A stretch of 64,000 nt of DNA from Argopecten irradians. Taxonomy: Eukaryota; Mollusca; Bivalvia; Pectinida; Pectinidae. The notes under the pieces were generated by a model that saw nothing but the letters and a program-made list of their open reading frames with translations, did not search any database and was not told where the DNA came from. The stretch is taken from NCBI RefSeq assembly GCF_041381155.1, contig NC_091142.1, forward strand, positions 31,423,528 to 31,487,527, written 5' to 3'. Shown here piece after piece: positions 1 to 10,600 of the stretch. Position 1 is the stretch's first letter. Each line of letters opens with the position of its first letter. The position numbers and the translations under genes were made by a program.

Positions 1-790
1 CTGTCGTTATATCCACCCTATATTGTCGTTATATCCACCCTATACTGTCGTTATATCCACCCCATCCTCGATACTGTCGTTATATCCATCCTATACTGTC
101 GTTATATCCACCCTATACTGTCGTTATATCCACCCCATCCTCGATACTGTCGTTATATCCACCCTATACTGTCGTTATATCCACCCTATCCTCGATACTG
201 TCGTTATATCCACCCTATCCTCGATACTGTCGTTATATCCACCCCATCCTCGATACTGTCGTTATATCCACCCTATACTGTCGTTATATCCACCCTATAC
301 TGTCGTTATATCCACCCTATACTGTCGTTATATCCACCCTATACTGTCTGTTATATCCACCCTATACTGTCGTTTTATCCACCCCATCCTCGATACTGTC
401 GTTATATCCACCCTATACTGTCGTTATATCCACCCTATACTGTCGTTATATCCACCCTATATTGTCGTTATATCCACCCTATACTGTCGTTATATCCACC
501 CCATCCTCGATACTGTCGTTATATCCATCCTATACTGTCGTTATATCCACCCTATACTGTCGTTATATCCACCCCATCCTCGATACTGTCGTTATATCCA
601 CCCTATACTGTCGTTATATCCACCCTATCCTCGATACTGTCGTTATATCCACCCTATCCTCGATACTGTCGTTATATCCACCCCATCCTCGATACTGTCG
701 TTATATCCACCCTATACTGTCGTTATATCCACCCTCGATACTGTCGTTATATCCACCCTATACTGTCGTTATATCCACCCTATCCTCATT
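1..790. repeat. 22-bp minisatellite with 29-bp variant units
   Basis: Tandem copies of a unit containing CTGTCGTTATATCCACCC. Most are 22 bp, and a recurrent longer form (29 bp) carries an extra CATCCTCG stretch. The block from about 23 recurs from about 462, which suggests a higher-order duplication of a run of mixed units. Open frames across the array are repeat artefacts with no gene-like features. The array continues off the left edge of the window. Confidence 0.95.
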
Positions 791-1069
791 CTTCACCACG
801 CAAATTGTGTAACAAATCAAATGTGAGTGTATAGATATTTTACTGTATGTCTAGGAGAAGTAATTAATTAGACTTAATTTTCAATAAAGAAAATATGTAG
901 GACCCCGTACACAATCTTGTATAACAGATAATGAGACACTTTCTCTGTAACAACGAGGTTGACATAATCATTATCGGAACTAGTTACCACAGTGACACGC
1001 CCTGTATTTACTTTGTTTAGTACTGTAATTAATCCCTAAAATAGCTATAGCCACACCGTATCGATAATT
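791..1069. other. Unannotated intergenic DNA
   Basis: A+T-rich sequence with no supported gene, splice-site pair or strong repeat. The same holds for 1225-1535 on the far side of the foldback element. Confidence 0.6.
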
Positions 1070-1224
1070 AAGGATTAACTTGAATAGATTTTTTATGTTA
1101 TGGAGATATAACACAAAAATCTGAGTGTACTCTAAATAAACCGCGAAGCGGTTTATGATGAGAGTACACTCAGATTTTTGTGATATATCTCCATAACATA
1201 AAAAATCTATTCAAATTAATTCTT
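1070..1224. mobile_element. Foldback miniature element with 53-65-bp arms
   Basis: The arm at 1081-1133 is the reverse complement of 1161-1213 with a single mismatch. Weaker pairing extends the arms to about 1070 and 1224. The 27-nt centre itself holds a small hairpin, TAAACCGC-GAA-GCGGTTTA. Near-perfect pairing implies recent insertion or gene conversion between arms. It looks like a non-autonomous foldback element; the family was not recognised. Confidence 0.85.
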
Positions 1225-1535
1225 ATAATTCAATTTACTAAAGATAATCTCTTCAACATTTAAAATTCATTTTGGGACTCTTTTGTCTATGAAATTATTA
1301 CGCCGTCATCTCAGCCAATTAGAAGCGACGTTACAAACGGCGACGCCATTTTTTCCTTTATGGGCTGATAAAGTAAATTTTTAAGCCAATGGAAATGCTC
1401 GTAACAAGCAACATTGAATTTTTTACACGTCATAACAGAACCAAAGTTAGATTATCACACGTAACATCTTATACGTTGTTTTTACACGAGAATTATAGAC
1501 TGTAGAATAAAAACTGTCAACAAATTATCACTTTA

Positions 1536-1942
1536 TTAAAGGCCCACTACCTTTCCGGAGCAAAATTTAAAGGTTTCTTAAAAACATTAATAACAAAAGA
1601 AAATATATATCGATGGCTTAAGATGAGGTTACAACACCAAACATATGCAAAATTTCCTGTCTAATGTACGATAACAGTGGAGATTCATGTCGCTGTTTTG
1701 CTGTCTGGCGCAGTGATAGTCAACTACCGCGCGGCATTTAGGACGACGGCGGGAAACATAAAACGACCCGCGTTATGAAAATTAACATTTTATTTATTCT
1801 AATTAAACAGTTCTGAAGGTGATGATAAGTGTGCTAGTAAACGTATAGTTAATAACTTCTGCGACTCTACAAAATTATTGATCTCGTTTTACATTCCTAT
1901 TTTAAAAATTAAAAGCCGTTTCGGAAAGGTAGTGGCCCTTTT
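1536..1942. mobile_element. MITE family A, full copy
   Basis: Terminal inverted repeats of about 20 bp (GGCCCACTACCTTTCCG at the left, its near reverse complement ending about 1940) enclose about 400 bp without coding potential. The left end follows TTAA at 1536-1539, while the right flank reads TTTTA. A second, shortened copy lies at 5252-5395 with matching internal motifs (TAAGATGAGGTT, GCAGTGATAGTCAACTA), which supports a mobile family. Confidence 0.75.
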
Positions 1943-1999
1943 ACACATACACAGTCTGCTTATAGAAACAACAGCTTAAAATACAAATACTAGTATTTA

Positions 2000-2150
2000 C
2001 ATGGTTTTGTTATTTTTTTGGTGGTTTTTTTGTTGTTGTTGTTTTTTTGGTGGTTTTTTGTTGTTTTTTGTGTGTGTAGTTTTTGTTGTTGTTGTTGTTG
2101 TTGTTGTTTTTTGGTGGTTTTTTGTTGTTTTTGTTGTTTTGGTGGGGTTT
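2000..2150. repeat. GT-rich low-complexity tract
   Basis: A run of TTTTTGGTGG and TTGTTGTTG motifs. The open frames it produces on both strands are compositional artefacts. The following stretch to about 2519 shows no gene; it has a short region of CCGT/CTGT-rich sequence at 2235-2320. Confidence 0.85.
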
Positions 2151-2519
2151 TTTCCGCGTCGTAAACCTGTGTACAGAGGTATATCTTTTTCCGCCAGTGA
2201 CGTGTAAAAATCGGAGGCGATAATAGAAATTGTGTCCGTCTGTCTGGTCGTGCCTATCTATCCGTGTCCTGACCGTGTCTGCCCATGTATGTTCGTCCGT
2301 GTCTGTCTGTCCGTTCGGGTATTGGTTTCCAGACGATAACAGATTGATGGATTTTGGAAACTTCATACAATGCTGGCTTATGAAAAAACACAGCTTGTAT
2401 TTTTAGTTTATCCAAAAATCATTGATACTAAAAATGGATTGATTGTTACCTAGCTGTTTCTAAAAATGGGTTATTTACCAAATTCTGATTATCAGTTGAT
2501 GACTTGAGAAAGGACATCG

Positions 2520-3396
2520 TGGGCTAGAGGTGGAGGGCTAGTGGTATAATGTCGGACACCGTGGCCAAGAGGTGGAGGGCTAGTGTAAGAATGTCGGACA
2601 TTGTGACCCAGAGGTGAAGGGCTAGTGGTATAATGTCAGACATCGGTGCCAGGATGTGGAAGGCTAGTGGCAGAATGTTGGACACTGCGAGCCAGAAGTG
2701 GAGGGCTAGTGGTAGAATGTCGGACACCATGGCCCAGAGGTGGACGGCTATAGTGGTATAATGTCGGACACTGTGTCCCAGAGGTGGGCAGCTAGTGATA
2801 TAATGTCGGACATCGTGGCAAGGATGTGGATGGCTTGTGGTATAATGTCGGACACCGTGTCCCAGAGGTGGACGGCTAGTGGTATAATGTCGGACATCGT
2901 GGCCAGGATGTGGATGGCTTGTGGTATAATGTCGGACACCGTGTCCCAGATGTGGATGGCATGTGGTAAAATGTCGGACACCGTGTCCCAGAGGTGGACG
3001 GCTAGTGATAAAATGTCGGACACCGTGGCTAGAGGTGCAGGCTAGTGGTAGAATGTCGAACACCGTAGCAAGGAAATGGAGGGCTAGTGGTAAAATGTCG
3101 GACATAGTAGCCCAGAGGTGGAGGAAAAGTGGTATAATGTCGGATATCGTGGCCCAGAGGTGGAGAGTCAGTGGTAGAATGTCGGACACCGTGGCCCAGA
3201 GGTAGAGAGTCAGTGGAAGAATATCGGACACCGTGGCCCAGAGGTAGAGAGTCAGTGGTAGAATGTCGGACACCGTGGCCCAGAGGTATAGAGTCAGTGG
3301 TAGAATGTCGGACACCGTGGCCCAGAGGTATAGAGTCAGTGGTAGAATGTCGGACACCGTGGCCCAGAGGTAGAGAGTCAGTGGTAGAATGTCGGA
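2520..3396. repeat. 42-bp satellite array
   Basis: About 20 units built around AATGTCGGACACCGTGGCCC followed by a GAGGTGGAGGGCTAGTG-like half. Units at the right end (about 3140-3390) are more uniform than those at the left. The unit length is a multiple of three, so long frames on both strands are artefacts. The GAGGTGGAGGGCTAGTG part resembles a piece of a common bivalve interspersed repeat as I remember it, a possible origin (inference). Confidence 0.9.
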
Positions 3397-3566
3397 CAGA
3401 TGACAAAGCAGAGTTGTATGTACATGTAACTTATACGACAGCAGCGACTTTCCATTTTGGCCAAAAGTGATTTATATATGATTATATTAAACCGAATTAT
3501 TTATCGTGCAACATTTCATGTATTTCTTGGATAATTAGAAACTGCGAAAAGCGTGAAAAAGTTGTT

Positions 3567-4175
3567 CAAATACAGGTATAGTAAAATACAGGCATAGTAA
3601 AATACAGTTATAGTAAAATACAGGCATAGTAAAATACAGGTACAGTAAAATACAGGCATAGTAAAATACAGGTATAGTAAAATACAGGCATAGTAAAATA
3701 CAGATAATGAAATACAGGTATAGTAAAATACAGGCATAGTAAAATACAGGTATAGTAAAATACAGGTATAGTAAAATACAGGTATAGTAAAATACAGGTA
3801 TAGTAAAATACAGATATAGCAAGAAATACAGGTATAGTAAAATATATGTATAGCAAAATACAGGTATAGTAAAATACATGTATAGTAAAATACAGGTATA
3901 GTAAAATACAGGTATAGTAAAATACAGGTATAGTAAAATATAGGTATAGTAAAATATATGCATAGCAAAATACAGGTATAGCAAAATACAGGTATTGCAA
4001 AGTACGGGTATAGTAAAATACAGGTATAGTAAAATACAGGTATAGCAAAATACATGTATAGTAAAATACAGGTACATGTATAGTAAAATACAGGTACATG
4101 TATAGTAAAATACAGGTTTAGCAAAATACAGGTATAGTAAAATACAGGTATAGTAAAATACAGGTATAGTAAAGC
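3567..4175. repeat. 16-bp minisatellite
   Basis: About 38 copies of a unit containing AAAATACAGGTATAGT, with sporadic substitutions (GCATAG, ATGTATAG) and a few short insertions such as GGTACATG at about 4070-4095. Long antisense frames rich in Tyr, Ile and Leu are repeat artefacts. Confidence 0.95.
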
Positions 4176-4699
4176 CAAGGATGTAGGGATCGCGAAATTT
4201 GATCGCTATGGACAAGTCGTTATGCTTGCTTGCAAACGCGAAATAAAATCCTTCGAAAATAATTATTCGTAGTAAATATGAAAGCTGTGTAATAGGAAAT
4301 CTAACCAGTCAATCTATGGTAACCAGTGTTTTACTAGGTCCCCAGAAACACCTGTCTCATCGTGACGGAGACGTCTGACCGATACCCCATTGCTGACACG
4401 TAATCGTAAGAGTGAATTAATAGCAAGGCTGTTTGTAATTCAGATGTATATCAGATGTATACCGGATCGATGTCATCTGACTTCGTCATACAATCTGTCG
4501 CCTGTTATTTAAAGAAACAGCAAATATTGAGTGGGAGGACGTCACGCATGTGTGTAAACAGTTTATTAAATAAAGTTTAAGGTGTGCATCATATATCGAC
4601 ATCTCAGGTGTTAGGGGAGACAACTTTTCTCCTTTCTAGACATAGATAGGGTGTAAGTAATGTGTATTTAATTACGAAATATTAATTAAATACGGGTGT
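4176..4699. other. Unannotated intergenic DNA
   Basis: No gene, RNA or repeat was recognised here. Confidence 0.5.
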
Positions 4700-5240
4700 T
4701 TTCGTCAATTTATAAATTGGTATTGATAATACCGCTAGTTACGCAAAATACATTTTGCTATCGTGAATATGAACCATTATTAGTAACGTCTGCAGGAATA
4801 TAAATTGATTTTGATATTATCGCTGGTTAAGCAAACGATTAACGTGTGTCTCCAGGAATATGGTTTGATACCCATTGACAATGTCGTTAGCTTAAACAGA
4901 AAAACAATGACTACAACTTGAATTTAAATTGGTATTGCATATGTCTCTGGGTAAGCAAATGACGTCCGCCTTCAGGAATAAGAATTGTCATTGATAACGC
5001 CATATGTTAAACAAAAGAATTGTCATTGATAACGCCATATGTTAAACAAAAGACTCCGCCTTCAGGAATAAGAATTGACATTGATAACGCCATATGTTAA
5101 ACAAAAGACTCCGCCTTCAGGAATAAGAATTGACATTGATAACGCCATATGTTAAACAAAAGACTCCGCCTTCAGGAATAAGAATTGACATTGATAATGT
5201 TGTTGGTTAAACAAAAGACGTCCACCTTCAGGAATGTTAA
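4700..5240. repeat. Decaying about 54-bp satellite
   Basis: The right part (about 4970-5240) has near-identical units of about 54 bp containing GACTCCGCCTTCAGGAATAA and GATAACGCCATATGTTAAAC. Leftwards, to about 4700, the same order of motifs (CAGGAATA, then ATTG.TATTGATAA, then GTTA.GCAAA) recurs with heavy divergence. This reads as one array whose left side has aged while the right side was recently re-amplified. Confidence 0.8.
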
Positions 5241-5251
5241 TGGGTAATGGA

Positions 5252-5395
5252 TAAAGGTCCACTGCCTTTCCGAAAAAGAAAATAGAAGGGAAAAAAACCC
5301 ATATACATTGATGGTCTAAGATGAGGTTTAATGCCGTCTGATGCAGTGATAGTCAACTAGTTACGTAGCGCCATACGGCAAAACATACGTACACA
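5252..5395. mobile_element. MITE family A, 3'-truncated copy
   Basis: Begins with AAAGGTCCACTGCCTTTCCG, which matches the terminal repeat at 1539-1559, and shares internal motifs in the same order. The similarity stops where another inverted-repeat element begins at 5396, so the copy looks truncated or interrupted there. Confidence 0.65.
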
Positions 5396-5611
5396 GGGCC
5401 GTTTTCGTTTATTCGGAACAACCGGTTCGACCGTTGGTTAAATTCATTATTTCAAGTATAAATCCTGACGGACCTGCATTTTTTGATACAGGCCCGTCAT
5501 GGGCTTTGTCAAGGCTCGTCTGCAAAACAATATGAAATCACCAGGTCCGTCTTTAATTAATAAACGAACAACTAGGTCCAACCAGTCAAACCGCATAATC
5601 GAAAACGGCCC
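5396..5611. mobile_element. 216-bp miniature inverted-repeat element D
   Basis: Ends are GGGCCGTTTTCG and CGAAAACGGCCC, with imperfect pairing reaching about 37 bp inward (the left arm includes CCGGTTCGACC, the right arm GGTCCAACCAG). No coding potential. No convincing target duplication is visible. It abuts the truncated family A copy. Confidence 0.7.
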
Positions 5612-6456
5612 AGGTGTTACCATCAATATTTATATATTAGTCTGGCAGAATGGTGCATAAATCAGAAGAATTGTGGGTTTTGTAGTAAAAGCATGAAATT
5701 TTGCAAGAACATAAAGCGTCATCACCCGAACAATTTTTGATATGGGGCCAAGCAAAAATTTTTCAAGATGGCGGCCAAAATCCAAAATGGCCGCCATATC
5801 CAATATGGCTACCAGAAACATAATACTGAATACGGTCAATTTAAAACATCGGTAAATGTACAAGTTTTATAGCTTTTTCTTACACACTAGAATATGAATT
5901 GAAAAAAAAACTATTCTTTAGAGAAAAATGATAACATGTTTGCTATAAAAATCCAAGATGGCTGCCAAATCTAAGATGGCTGCCATGATTTTTAGTTTAC
6001 GTCGGAGCACAATTAAGAATTTCACCAATACTTTGACAGCATTTTCACCAATATTTTATAGAATTTCACTATGTTTTAGCAAAATGTTAAGAGTAATGAA
6101 TATTCTTATCTTATTAAAAGAATAATAAAATCATTAGGTCAATATTTATTTTAATCCATTCCGTCTATAAAACTTTTTCCTTTTCTGTATGAAATCAAAT
6201 TCCTTTCAATTCATAACGATATTCACATATGTATGTTATTGTTCACATAGATCACATGTTGTTTGTTTGTGCCATTTTATGTGTATATATGTCAAAAATG
6301 ATTGTCTCATTTTGATTTCGAATGGAATGAAATTAAATCAAATATACCGGTAGGTTAAATTCTATGAAAGTGTTTACCCAAAAAGCATTTGTTTGGTGTT
6401 TTAACTTCATCTTCGACCATCGATATACACGTGGTAACGTTTTAATTGTTATTAAA
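5612..6456. other. Intergenic DNA with 'gatggcggcc' repeat remnants
   Basis: Contains short near-palindromic pieces (CAAGATGGCGGCC next to ATGGCCGCCAT at about 5764-5800, and CCAAGATGGCTGCC at about 5952) typical of the interspersed repeats seen again at 22.6-23.8 kb and 53.7-54.2 kb. No gene supported. Confidence 0.5.
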
Positions 6457-6771
6457 TAAAGATGCTCCACCGCTGACAAATGGTACTTCAGAAACAGTAA
6501 CATCGGTTACAAAAAGTTACACATTTTTTTTACTACCATTGACATGTTTGAGCTTCTTTTTTTTAACTTCAAGAAAAAATATTTAAAAAATGATTAAATG
6601 ACTCTCGAAAAAAATCGATGCGTATATATATTGAAGTACTGATTTTGCATGCACCAAAAGCAAACTAAATTATTTTAGAGTACTTTTTGTGTTAATTAGA
6701 AACATACATACACCAATAAACATCAGTTATGAGGAGTATAGTTTAGGCTCTGTCGGCGGTGGTTCATCTTT
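6457..6771. mobile_element. MITE family B, copy 1 (reverse orientation)
   Basis: Terminal repeats AAAGATGCTCCACCGCTGAC (left) and the near reverse complement GTCGGCGGTGGTTCATCTTT (right). Compared with the copies at 9868, 40079 and 42379 its interior is inverted: CACCAAAAGCAAA here against TTTGCTTTTGGTG there. The flanks have lost the TTAA seen at the other copies, so it may be older. Confidence 0.75.
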
Positions 6772-7443
6772 CTTTCCGAAATGCACACTTTAACGACCTT
6801 TGCGACTCTATAAAATAAATGTACACGCATGCTCAGTACGGTTACCATTTTGAAAATATATGGTTCTCTCGATCCACAAGAACAAAATTTAAGGTAAAAA
6901 TATTATTTCATAGACAAAATGAAGTACTGGAGTCTAGATAATGTTTTCTTGTTAAAAGTAAACTGATCAGTTTGAAAACTATAAATGTGCGAATGTTATC
7001 TTTGTCCGAAAAATAAGAATAATGTACATGTATGCTAGTATCTAAAGCACTTTATTTTTAATTCAAATTTGCAAATATTCAAAAGAATTTGATATTCATT
7101 TTAAATGTATCATATTTTATATTTTATGTAATTTTATTGCGTGAAACCACAGACATGATAGAGAATACGCCAAGGACGGCAGAGTTATCTCTCTTCTAAC
7201 ATCTTACTGATGTCTGAAACATAAATTGTAGTATAAGTTTCTGGTGATGTATGTTATATTAGATAGATCTCCATGGTTTTAGTCAAAATCATAGACACAG
7301 CATTTGCAAAATTTGATATTTCCCCCCGAAACGGCATGCCACTGTTTTCGATTTAATAAAATAATTTTTTTTGTTCCGGAAAATGTTCGTCTTTACTTTT
7401 ACACGTTGAAAAGCGTGCGAATGATCACGACTAATAAACAAGC
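6772..7443. other. 5' flank of PGAM5
   Basis: A+T-rich upstream sequence without a clear TATA box at a convincing distance. The promoter and 5' UTR of PGAM5 presumably lie here, but I cannot place them. Confidence 0.4.
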
Positions 7444-7604
7444 ATGGCGGGTTGGAGTCGGCTGGCACGACGAGGAGTTATTATTTTAGGGGGTTTAGGA
7501 GTTGCAGCGGGCGTCGTTTACAACGAATCACAAAAACATCACACCAACGCATCATGGACGTCCAATTACGAACCAAGTGTGAAATGGGATTATAATTGGG
7601 ACAA
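7444..7604 (+). CDS. PGAM5: PGAM5 exon 1
   Basis: Starts at ATG 7444 in the context AGCATGG and encodes residues 1-53 plus two bases of codon 54. It covers the membrane anchor ([15 protein letters not shown]) and the WDYNWD motif. The donor is GACAA|GTATGT. An upstream in-frame start in the same exon was not needed. Confidence 0.88.
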
Positions 7605-10600
7605 GTATGTTGTATGACCCTGGCCCTGGGGTACTGTACTCGGTCCAGAAAGTTTTGTTAGCTGATAAACCAAAAGTCACACTGTCCTTCACCAATTGTA
7701 TTATAAAGTAACAAAATAAATTAATTGATAGAGGTACCAGATAGAGATAGTGTGTAAGATAAAAATGCCATTTACTCAAAAGGTCATTTTTCTTTATATT
7801 AAGTTAGCTCTAACAGTTACATATTTAACAGGTCGGGGAGAAGTCCTGATTTGGCTATTATAGTGAAATATGACTATGATAGCCAAATATAGCTATATAA
7901 ACAGTGACAAAACGCATTAATTCTTCCAGAAGAGGTATATGTTGCAAAAAGCGAGCGTTTTTGACGCTATGTACGTTATCCTTGTCCTAAGTTGACACGA
8001 TAGCAAAGTTAAAATGAAAAACTCACCTGTGCATTTTTCTGTAAAATCATCGCTTTTCTAGCAGGAAATTGCAATTGTTGTCTGCATTTGCTTGTTAACT
8101 AATTTCTAATAAATTTGAAGGTCGCAATAACTTGCACATGTTCTCCCATATTTGTGCCAATCGAGTCGCAGTTGCTTCAACCGGAACATTCAACATTTTT
8201 TCCCCTATTGACCGGCAGTCGAAAATGTCAATGGGCCGACTTGGGTATGGTCCGAGTTCTCCTTCAGTTAGAGTTACTCCCCTTTGTTCATTCTGGTATT
8301 ATGGCGATGAAAACCAGGTATTTTACAGAAAATTGCACAGGTGAGTTTTTGATATCAACATCGACAGATTCCATGTGTTTTGCCACCGTTTATATAGCTG
8401 TATTTGGCTATTATAGCCGTATTTTACTATAATAGCCAAATCAGGACTTCTCCCCGACCTGTTTAAGAAATGACAAAATATTTAATTTGCTCTTAGATGT
8501 GATCCAGCTAGTTTAGTAAAGCCGTCCAAATCCAAACATTCCTCTGATGAAAAAGATACAAAAGATGCCGAAAATGAACTAAAGAAACGCACACCAACAG
8601 CCACTCGTCATCTGCTGTTAATCCGCCATGGTCAATACAACACCGATGGACAAGAAGACAACCAGCGATACCTCACAGAACTAGGTCAGTGTCATCAAAT
8701 ACCTCAAAGAACTAGGTTAGAGTTATCAAATACCTCACAGAATTAGGTTAGTGTCATCAAATACTTCACAGAACTAGGTTAGTGTCATCAAATACCCCAC
8801 AGAACTAAATACCTCACAGAACTAGGTTAGTGTCATCAAATATCTCATAGAACTAGGTTAGTGTCATCAAATACATCACAGAACTAGGTTAGTGTCTTCA
8901 AATACCTCACAGAACTAGGTTAGTGTCATCAAATATCTCACAGAACTAGGTTAGTGTCATCAAATACATCACAGAACTAGGTTAGTGTCTTCAAATACCT
9001 CACAGAACTAGGTTAGTGTCATCAAATACCTCACAGAACTAGGTTAGTGTCATCAAATACCTCACATAACTAGGTTAGTGTCATCAAATACATCACAGAA
9101 CTAGGTTAGTGTCATCAAATACCTGAAATATATCAATGTGAAATAGTGGAACTTGTATTGAAATCCTTAGGGAATTGAAAAGTACTTCACTATATCATTA
9201 CTAGACCATTGTTGTTCAATATGTTTAATTCCATTTAAGTGCAGGGTATTGTGGTAAGGTACCATGAAGGTCTTTTTAAAAAAACCACCAAAGGAACAAG
9301 TCATAAGGACAGAAATTATTTTTAATGATGTATGGAATGATAACAACAGCAATTTTGATTAAAATTCAGTTTATCTTGAATTCATGTGTTAAATTAAATA
9401 TTTCTTGGGGATAAGGGAATAGTTTTAATTTATGTCTAAAATTTTAAAATATAAACAATTTGTATATATTTTGAACTAAGGGAGGAAACAAGCAGAATAT
9501 ACAGGACAGCGACTAAAAGATCTAGGTCTCTCCTACACCGTTCTCGTATCATCAACCATGACGCGGGCCAAAGAGACTGCTGACATCATTCAGAAGTTCT
9601 TCCCTGACGTGCCACGGAAGGAAACGGACATGCTCCGTGAGGGGGCGCCGATACCTCCGGAACCTCCTGTAGGACACTGGCGCCCAGAAAAAGAGGTAAG
9701 GCCAAATTTAACTACAGAAAATCTCAGCTGAATTGATCATTACCTGTGTTGTATTATGGCTCTTCTATACCCTGAAAAACAGGCTTGACATGAGGAATTA
9801 CACAGTGAATTGTGTGCATCTCAAATCCTGACCCGAGAGTGTGCTTCAGTCACCAAATATTCAAACATTAAAGATGCTCCACCGCTGACGGAGCATAAAC
9901 AATGCTCGTCATTTGAACAATGATTTGTGTTTAATTGTGAATATGTGTCTAATTAACACAAAAAATGATATAAAATAATTTATTTGCTTTTGGTGAATGT
10001 GCCATCATTACTTCATTCCATATACGGATATAGTTCATGATTTTTGATATTAAAATTAGAAGCTCAAACTTTTTAATGGTGGTAATGGAGCAAAATAAGA
10101 AACATTTGTAACTGCATGAAAATACTTATTCATCTTCTCCTTATTTTGATACAGAAAAAATGCCAATTGTCAGTGGTGAAGCATCTTTTAAATACACGTT
10201 TGGATAAATGTTGGAAGGAAAGGATATTTGAAACAACACCATAGTAAGAAAAGAAAAACTAGTAATATATTGTGTACAGGACTACGATCTGAATTTAGAG
10301 GCAGCTAGTGCCTGTGTTCAGAATAAATGATCTGAATATAGAGACAGCTAGTGTCTGTGTTCAAATAAATGATCTGAATATAGAGACAGCTAGTGCCTGT
10401 GTTCAGAATAAATGATCTGAATATAGAGACAGCTAGTGCCTGTGTTCAGAATAAATGATCTGAATATAGAGACAGCTAGTGTCTGTGTTCAGAATAAATG
10501 ATCTGAATAAAGAGACAGCTAGTGTCTGTGTTCAAATAAATGATCTGAATATAGAGACAGCGAGTGCCTGTGTTCAGAATAAATGATCTGAATAAAGAGA

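Noticed and set aside
1..790. Telomeric or subtelomeric repeat
   Set aside because: The unit bears no resemblance to TTAGGG and the array is interior-like with unique DNA after it.
8115..8432. 105-codon frame in PGAM5 intron 1
   Set aside because: It runs across the arm of the 633-bp inverted-repeat element and lacks gene features.
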